A stretch of 64,000 nucleotides of DNA from Fomitopsis serialis (lineage: Eukaryota > Basidiomycota > Agaricomycetes > Polyporales > Fomitopsidaceae), in NCBI RefSeq assembly GCF_022376445.1, contig NW_025954961.1, positions 930,001 to 994,000 on the forward strand. Direction: 5' to 3'. The notes beneath the pieces were generated by a model. It did not search any database, was not told the DNA's origin, and saw only the letters and a program-made list of their open reading frames with translations. This document shows, piece after piece, positions 57,501 to 64,000 of the stretch. Each line of letters begins with the position of its first letter. The first letter of the stretch is position 1. A program made the position numbers and the translations under genes.

Positions 57501-58785
57501 CTATCAGTTGCATCAAGTGACGATCGAATGCCGGTTGGGAGGCCTGTGGTCGGGTGATCTGGATTTTATGGCCGAACGTCTGGAGTCCTTGTTGCTCCCA
57601 GAACACTGCAAATGCACGGCGCGAAACGAGGGGGTGAAAATGCGGTGTATTGAGTGCAGTAGGAAACATACATGGTACGCTCCCCCGTACTTGTACATAA
57701 CTAAAGCAATGCTGGTCGGTGCTGAATATCGTCTCTGTCTGCGCGAACAACTCAGCCACATTGCATTGTGTATACAACAGGAAGCTGCATACCTCCACGA
57801 AGTTGGCTACATTTCCATCATCATCGACTCCTCTCGTGTTGAACCGAGTCCCCGACCGTTTCCAACCCAACCGCGAGATTAGGGCCAAAGTCGCGATGGT
57901 CGGTGTGCCACTAGTTGGAGGGGCTGGCAGGGCCAAGGTATACACACCCACGTAGCCTTGGATGGCGAGGACCTATGGTACGTTCGTCACACACCCGCTC
58001 ATACACGTGAGCTCGACCTACTATGAAACGCGTCCGGTCAAGCTCGTCTCGTTCTTGGGGATCCAGCCGCTCTCTGAAGTCTAATAGACTCTTGATGATG
58101 TACTCGTTCCACAAGAATCGTTCGTCATATAGCCCCGCATCGGCCACCCCTCCCGCCTCAGCTCGACGAGCTAGGCGCAGCGGCAGACGAGAGGTTATGT
58201 CCCATTGTTCTTCATTGGCATAATAGAATGTGCCTGTGCAGATAATCTTGGTGATAGGTGCGCAAGGATGTTCAAACACAGGATTCTGTGTCGTATTCGT
58301 GAACGAGTCACCGACTGGACTGTCCGACTGGTCGTCATAGCCCGACCTCATCCCAACATCCGTGGAGAGGCCGTCCCATGTAGATGAATTAAGGCTGTAG
58401 AAGCCAGCGTCATGTATCTGGGTGACAGACTCTTCAGTGGGTGCATATGGACGCGTCTTGCCCACTGCGGTTGCAGACGTGATCACGACCAAGAATATCT
58501 CTGTTGGACGATGGGTCAGGCTCTGCGTTTTCGCACCTGAAGATACATCAACGCACCGTTCGACACGGATATTAGACCGAGGCACCCTCTAATTACTCTC
58601 CCGGGCGCGAGCTTGACCGTGGTGGACAGATCGACCTCATCCTTAGGAAGAAATTGCACCACGGCTTGAGACGAGCTGCCCTCGGTTGCACGGAAGACCA
58701 GAGCTCTGCCAGGCCGCCCTGGTTCGTCTTGTGCATCCGTGACCAGGTAGAGAGCGCGGGGACTTTCCCTCAGATGGAGACGCAT
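54600..58785 (-). CDS. Synaptojanin-like phosphoinositide phosphatase (Sac1 plus 5-phosphatase)
   Basis: A two-domain lipid phosphatase like yeast Inp51-53, which strips phosphates from PI(4,5)P2 and other phosphoinositides during endocytosis. The N-terminus is MRLHLRESPRALYLVTDAQD. The Sac1 domain runs to the active loop RTNCLDCLDRTNFVQD (C-x5-R), split by an intron near 57090-57150. The 5-phosphatase domain has CTIFIGTWNLNGKV near 56520, GNKGAVGIRLDLCDTSFCFL, TAHLAAGHTNVIERNADYRT, the acid site WLADTNYRIDLENE, and SSDHRPGAVS. The tail is Pro-rich (RRRPPPPPPPRSAKI) and has an NPF motif (GTNPFDSP) that could bind EH-domain endocytic proteins. The stop is at 54600. A base seems lost by the intron donor near 58535. 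Splicing of the Sac domain is only partly resolved. Confidence 0.88.
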
Positions 58786-59198
58786 CCTCTCTGAATCGGC
58801 GGTGTATCTGCTCAGCGCTCAGAGCCGCTGTTCGAGTGCCTGTACGAGTTCACCAGTATATGTCCTCAGGGTCGCGTTTCGAGAGTTGAGGTCTAGCCGC
58901 TGCAGAATATTGGATGGCGAGGTTGAAGAGCGTGCGTGGTCAAAAAAGACATGTATTATTGACCGTGAGCTCGCGGCAGCACCCACAACAGACCAGTGGC
59001 GAGTAATCTCCGATTTGCAGCGTACGATTGAGCGCCAACTGGGAGCTCGTCCTGAGCTCGCCCAGAATGATTAAAAGCGGCCAGCCAGCACCAGCAGGCA
59101 AGAAGCTACAGTGGATTCGAGTGTAATCAAATCACAGCCTAGCAATACGAAATGTCCGGGATCATATGCTTCCATCCAACCCAGCTAACTGTGACTGA
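58786..59198. other. Intergenic stretch
   Basis: A gap of 413 bases between the synaptojanin start and the stop of the TEX261-like gene, both minus-strand. No gene was recognised; it should contain the synaptojanin promoter. Confidence 0.4.
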
Positions 59199-60422
59199 TT
59201 ACAATGTACCAGAATCATAGGAGGAGCTCGTATTTCTCCTCATCTCCAAGCGTCCTTCCGTTGAAGGCCTCCCAGAAACTGTTGGCCGCCTCGGCGGTGT
59301 GCCTAGCTTCAAAGGGGCTAAACGGATGTTCGAATGATCAATCTCGTTCGTCGGTGCATATGAGGATGTTTCGGAAGTGTCATTCTCGCTCGCAACCCTT
59401 CGTCCCGGCGAAAGCAAGGGTGGAGGCAAGTTATTCATTGACGGAACACGCTTCAGATATGTGCTGGGAGCCTGAAGCGGCGAAGGAGAGACCGGGCGGG
59501 GTGCGATATTGGGAGATCGGGGCGCGATGAGCCCCTCGGATGTGTCGCGTCGAGTCGGACGAGGCCGCACACGAGGCATAGTGTCATAGAGGCTTCTGAA
59601 GAGTGAGCCACGAGGTCGCGTGGAAATAGGTGTGAACGCTTTGTTGGAGTCGGTCGGTGTAGTAGGCACGCTGCTATGGCCTGTCGTATCGATTAACTGT
59701 AGCCTAGCAGAGTTGCCTAATGACATACCTGAATTGATAGGGAGAGCATTGTCATTTGCGCTCAAGCTGAGGAACAGGAAGACCGGAATCAACCAGACAC
59801 ATAGCCCAAAGAAGGTCGCAATATCGCCGAAATTCGGCACCCGCGAGGTGGATCGGGATTGTCCGTATGGACGACGAGCTGCATGCCTTGCCTCCTCCGA
59901 TATGCGCGAGAAGTAGAAGAACCACATAAAGTGGTTACAAATGACCATAACGCAGGATAAGATGAAGCTGAACGACGACAGGGAGATCGATGGCCAGCTC
60001 GGAGTGAAGTTCTGCAGATACACGATTTGGCACGCAATTGAAAATGCCGTGTGCTTCAAAGGCAGAGAGTCGGTGATATACAGTAGACAGTGGAGAATTA
60101 TGATGAACTGTAAACATCAGTTTGTATGTGGCATTCTATAGCGATTGTGATTATGCACAACACTTACGTAGATAGTCCGCTCACCCACGACTTTTGCAAC
60201 ACGCGAATGCTCCTCGATTAACTCAGAGAGCCAAAGAAGACCGCTGGCTGACGGGGATAATTCAGTAACAAGGATGACTCAAATAAGCTAGGAGACGCAC
60301 CAAGTGACAAGGTCACGAAGATAAATGCTGCGGCCCCGCCTACATAACTGAGGAAGACGTCAGTGCACAGTCAAGTGCGTGATCGCATGTACTTACCTGA
60401 GGCTATGGAGCAGAGAGTGCAT
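59199..60422 (-). CDS. TEX261/Svp26-family COPII cargo adaptor
   Basis: A four-helix ER-Golgi membrane protein; yeast Svp26 helps load Golgi glycosyltransferases into COPII vesicles. The first exon MHSLLHSLS leads through an intron to YVGGAAAFIFVTLSLASGLL, then LSELIEEHSRVAKVV and a helix with IILHCLLYITDSLPLKHTAF. NFTPSWPSISLSSFSFILSC, VMVICNHFMWFFYFSRISEE and FGDIATFFGLCVWLIPVFLF follow, the family's conserved core. Basidiomycete-type features are a long Ser/Pro/Arg-rich cytosolic tail of about 150 residues (59200-59680), ending SYDSGTL, absent from the yeast and animal proteins as far as I know. Three short introns; no frame break. Confidence 0.88.
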
Positions 60423-60815
60423 TTCCGACACAAGTCCAGTTACAGCGACTTGTGCTGCTCTCGACAGAGGGGTTTTATGTTTTGAGACAAATGGTAAGCG
60501 AGAAAGGAGCAGTAGCTGTGGGCATGAGACGGGCTTAGCTGTCCACTGAGCGCTCGTGTGTGCCACGAAACGCGTCCCAAAAGCTATCACGTGGAGCGTT
60601 CTGAGCTTCTTGATTGGTTGCGGCGACGCGCGGGGCACCGCATCCACTGGTGGCCGGAGTAGGCAAGAGCTATCATAGCTTGGACACTCCTCTCAGCCTC
60701 CATTTCAAGATTGCCTAGCCCCGGACATTCTAGACACTTGCGCGGTATGTTTCGCATCGCACAGACATGGCGTAGGTACTGAGACATAATGGTCCATAGA
60801 GCTAGCCATATCAGC
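60423..60815. promoter_or_regulatory. Divergent promoter of the TEX261-like and CHMP1 genes
   Basis: A 393-base region between two divergent membrane-traffic genes. Open frames on the minus strand here lack protein character. No named motif was seen. Confidence 0.4.
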
Positions 60816-61653
60816 ATGAGTAATCTTGAGAGTGAGTGTAGGATTGCCGGGACGCGAACCTCGTCCTAAACATCTTTAGAAACCCTCTTTCAGTTGAAGG
60901 TGCGAATCATCTGGGAATCTCTACCAAACGCTGCTTATATTGATAACACATATTATACCAGTTCACAGCAAAGAACTTGAGTCGGCAAGCCAAGAAGGCA
61001 CAGAAAGATGAGAACACAGAGAAAGCCCGCTTGAAGAAGGTAGAATGAGCGTAATCATTATTTATCTCCATTGATCTCCAATGCCCGTCTCAGGCACTCC
61101 AGCAAGGCAATAATGATGGGGCTCGCATCTACGCTGCCAATGCTATTCGCAAGAAGAATGAATCTTTGAATCTGCTCAGACTCTCCAGCCGCGTAGATGC
61201 GGTGGCGAGCCGGGTGGAGACTGCAGTGACTATGCGTCAAGTCGCAGGAAACATGACGTCGGTAGTGAAAGGCATGGACAAGGCTATGGACAGCATGAAC
61301 CTCGAGAGGGTACGCCTCACTTAGTTCAACGAACCTAGCTTCGCACTGACGCCACCTGGGTTGTCTCGCAGATTTCAATCGTCATGGACAAGTTTGAGTC
61401 TCAATTCTCCGACCTTGATGTGCAGACTTCGTACATGGAGGAGACGATGTCCAACACGACGGCTGTATCCACGCCACAGGATGAAGTGGAGGCTCTCATG
61501 AAGCAGACGGCCGAGGAGGCGAACATAGAACTCCAGCAAGATCTCGCGTCCAAGGCGCTCGCGCCAGTGGCGGAAATCAAGGATAAGGAGGCAATCGGAG
61601 AGGAAGACGACCAACTGGCCGCCAGGCTCCGCGCTCTCAGGCCAGCGACATGA
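60816..61653 (+). CDS. DID2: ESCRT-III accessory protein CHMP1 / Did2
   Basis: A small ESCRT-III protein that recruits the Vps4 ATPase to endosomes for filament disassembly. A tiny first exon (MSNLE) is followed by a larger intron region and then [40 protein letters not shown] and [60 protein letters not shown] and [20 protein letters not shown] follow. The C-terminus [14 protein letters not shown] is a textbook MIT-interacting motif (L-x-x-R-L-x-x-L-R). The length of about 200 residues equals the family. The exon between 60840 and 60960 is small and its edges are not fully certain. No frame break. Confidence 0.94.
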
Positions 61654-62117
61654 TGTACTCCACAACGGCCGCGGTATATGCGTAATGTGCCTTGGTTGAC
61701 ACAGACGGCGGTGTACGATATTGTATGATGTAACTATATTCCAAAGGATAGATCGTGTACGGCAACATTGCGAGCAGTCGTGAAATGTGACAACCCAGCT
61801 AGACGTGAAAACGTGTGCATTATAGGACCTAATGTTGGAGTGAGTGTCGATGAGTAGTCGTAGATGGTATCAAGCGGAGAGAAAAGCAGAGCACAAACTA
61901 CGTATGCAATCTATGAAGTACAAAACCTTTGTGAATGAGAGCAGAACAAATCATATCCAGTATAGCATATCGAGCAGGCAGGACGCATCGCTGGCAATGC
62001 GGCGTGGGCGAGAGTGATCGGAGCTGGTCAGCAGGAAACAATGTGGTATAGCAACAAGGAGGGTGAGGAAAGTAACACGCATAAGATGAAAGGAAGACGC
62101 GACATGACATGCACCGT
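61654..62117. other. Convergent intergenic region
   Basis: These 464 bases lie between the CHMP1 stop and the stop of the last gene. They are A/T-leaning around 61720-61960, as expected for two 3' ends. No gene was seen. Confidence 0.4.
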
Positions 62118-64000
62118 TCACCGGATCTCCTGGACAACGCGGCTCAACTTCCCCAAGAGGGCTTGCTTTCTCCGCAGGTCTAGTCCGGGTGCCGAATCAA
62201 GCAGCCGTTGTACGTGATGCATTAGACCAAAGGGGCCGTCCAGCGGTATGGCGCGTGCATCATATCGATGTACGTCTGAATGGAAGAGTACCAAATCAGT
62301 ACGACGTAGTTCGCAGACATGAGGCCACGTACATGTCTTGAACGTGGAATACGCTGCGTCTCCCAAAACCTCACGGAAGGTCTCCGCCACTTCGGCACCA
62401 GACGAGCCTGCACCCAACCTGCCTCCCTCGTCTGCGGGAGTTGCTCTCCATCTGGCCCCGGCCCTCGCAGCCAGGTCTGGCGTAACTCGACCACCAACCG
62501 TTCGCGACAACACGTCCTCCCGCACTTTCGTTGGAGCCCACGACAAACCGAGGTTCAGGTCAAGCGAGCGACCCTTACCCGCATTCCGAGCTTGCCGCGA
62601 TCTGGACAAGGGGGACGACGGCGTGGGAGTCGTAGTGCCCGAGGTCGCAATGGATCGTTTACGCTCCTCGCTCCCCGCGGGCGACCCAGGGATGGTAGGG
62701 ACAGCTGGCTCAAACTTGAACGCAGGATGCGCACCGCGAGCCATGCGTTTCCCGGCACTCTTGCCCCAGCTGGAGTTCAATGCTGACGAATTACCGGAAT
62801 GAGTGGAAGAAATTGGTGAACCAGGGTCCGTCTCCGAGCCGTGGTGTGCTTTGGGATTAGAGCTGCGAGGTATGGCCGACGTCTGCCCACGGGATGTCGC
62901 GGTAGAGCTGCCAGTTGTACGGCGCGTCAAGTCCAAGTTATGCGTGTTGATGTCCAGGGCTGGCTTTGGTCTCGCTTTGGGTAGAGAGGAAGACAGCGGT
63001 ACATGACGATCCGGTCGAGTATCGTCCAAGGTGACTCTACGGGGTGGACCCCGCGAACTCGAACCCCTTTGCAACGGATGCGGGGGAGCAATCACCCTGC
63101 CACCCAGACTGGCTGACGGCAATGGCCTCCCTTGACCAGCGGGAACCGGGCTTTCAAAGTCGAAACTTCCGTGTTTGATACGTTTAGCTTTGACGTTCGC
63201 CTGTGCACCGCCGTGAACGACGTTTGTCGATCCGTCCCTCCCTCGGCTACCGCGACTAGTGCCGCTACCGCTGGCAACTCTCTCCATGGACAATGCGCCA
63301 AGAGGACGGCTCCCTTTCTCGAGCTCCCGAGTAGGCGAATGCACCCTTCTCGGATTTGTGATGCGCCCCTTCCCCGTCTCGCTCTCCGTTCGGCCTAGCC
63401 GATGCCTGACCTCCTTCTCATCAAATTGTTCCCAGTCCTCCAACCGCTCCCTCTCCTTTCCCTTCGATCGGGCAGCAGTGGATGGCCCCAGCCCACACAG
63501 AGGTGAGCATCTGCCCGCTAACGCCTCCGAGTCCACGTCATCCTGAACTTCCTCGTAGTGCCCATTGTGGCGAGGAGACGCGGTCATGCAACGTGCTGGC
63601 GCGCTCTGGACTGGGGGCGAAGCAGGCCTGTTGTGGTCTATCAGGATATCGCCTCTCATAGCCCGCTTGGGCGCATCCGATGTGATGGCCCCTGCGGAGC
63701 CAGGACGCAACACGACACCGCGCCCTTTCCTGCTATTCGGCTGGGAACCTGGAGTGGTCGGCCGTGACTTCGACTTGCTCGAGTCGCCAAACGAGCTCAT
63801 ACGCGGGCTCGAGAGCGTTAACCCGAAGAAGTTCATCTTCTTGCCCTTACGCGATGAGTCGGGGGAGGTTTGCTCGAGGATGACCACCTCTGTTCGGATA
63901 TCCATCGGACCCGTGGTCTGTCCGCCTGACGAGTGGACACCGAGCGCCTTCTGTGACCTCTTGGGTTTCGTGGTGGGAGACAGAGGCCTCGACGGCGACC
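62118..64000 (-). CDS. Long Ser/Arg-rich disordered protein with a folded C-terminus (5' end outside window)
   Basis: Partial: the frame stays open to the right edge, so the start lies beyond 64000. About 500 residues are low-complexity and probably disordered (MSSFGDSSKSKSRPTTPGSQ, LEDWEQFDEKEVRHRLGRTE, KHGSFDFESPVPAGQGRP, SSWGKSAGKRMARGAHPAFK). Many Ser-Pro and Thr-Pro sites suggest control by proline-directed kinases. The last exon pair gives a conserved-looking helical end: AEVAETFREVLGDAAYSTFK, then TYVHRYDARAIPLDGPFGLM across a 65-nt intron, then HHVQRLLDSAPGLDLRRKQA and LGKLSRVVQEIR. I do not recognise the family. A role in polarity or signalling scaffolding is only a guess. Confidence 0.7.
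   Translation of the reverse strand, partial: SPSRPLSPTTKPKRSQKALGVHSSGGQTTGPMDIRTEVVILEQTSPDSSRKGKKMNFFGLTLSSPRMSSFGDSSKSKSRPTTPGSQPNSRKGRGVVLRPGSAGAITSDAPKRAMRGDILIDHNRPASPPVQSAPARCMTASPRHNGHYEEVQDDVDSEALAGRCSPLCGLGPSTAARSKGKERERLEDWEQFDEKEVRHRLGRTESETGKGRITNPRRVHSPTRELEKGSRPLGALSMERVASGSGTSRGSRGRDGSTNVVHGGAQANVKAKRIKHGSFDFESPVPAGQGRPLPSASLGGRVIAPPHPLQRGSSSRGPPRRVTLDDTRPDRHVPLSSSLPKARPKPALDINTHNLDLTRRTTGSSTATSRGQTSAIPRSSNPKAHHGSETDPGSPISSTHSGNSSALNSSWGKSAGKRMARGAHPAFKFEPAVPTIPGSPAGSEERKRSIATSGTTTPTPSSPLSRSRQARNAGKGRSLDLNLGLSWAPTKVREDVLSRTVGGRVTPDLAARAGARWRATPADEGGRLGAGSSGAEVAETFREVLGDAAYSTFKTCTWPHVCELRRTDLVLFHSDVHRYDARAIPLDGPFGLMHHVQRLLDSAPGLDLRRKQALLGKLSRVVQEIR

Overview
The window is nuclear DNA from a basidiomycete fungus, most probably an Agaricomycete. 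Genes sit close together on both strands and are cut by many short introns of about 45-80 nt with GT-AG ends. The gene set is eukaryotic, and lineage markers such as a DUF6533 seven-helix protein and a fungal protoglobin are present. Gene models were spliced by eye, so exon edges and some starts are approximate.

Layout. 0.2-8.4 kb: alpha-tubulin, a large GDSAGG alpha/beta hydrolase and a DUF6533 membrane protein, all on the minus strand. 8.4-14.6 kb: a loose region with a dual-specificity phosphatase and a protoglobin gene. 14.6-20 kb: a small CsbD-like protein, an Arg/Lys-rich protein, a Gemin2 homologue and a GPI-anchored Ser-rich wall protein. 20.6-23.2 kb: quinolinate phosphoribosyltransferase tail-to-tail with an ACMSD-type amidohydrolase, two enzymes that would compete at the quinolinate branch point of NAD synthesis. 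23.7-27 kb: an unrecognised coiled-coil protein and a Ser-rich single-pass surface protein. 27.6-30.9 kb: exocyst subunit Sec10. 31.2-42.8 kb: a ribosome-biogenesis block of RIX1, an Rrn11-like Pol I factor, a DUF5102 (Laa2-like) protein and the largest subunit of RNA polymerase I. 42.8-48.5 kb: gene-poor except for SF3B6. 48.5-54.4 kb: LCL2, a KEN-motif protein, and the divergent splicing pair eIF4A3/FAL1 and SF3A3. 54.6-61.7 kb: membrane-traffic genes (synaptojanin-like phosphatase, TEX261/Svp26, CHMP1/Did2). A long disordered protein runs off the right edge.

Most genes are housekeeping genes for RNA polymerase I, ribosome assembly, splicing, vesicle traffic and NAD metabolism. The strongest odd signal is that about half of the genes contain single-base losses that break an otherwise clear reading frame. 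I count at least 20. Each fits a short base run that is one base too short. Consensus errors are the likeliest cause, and models that ignore them will be split or truncated. I did not find a convincing new multi-gene system. The ACMSD/QPRT pair and the Pol I block are the contexts most worth following.
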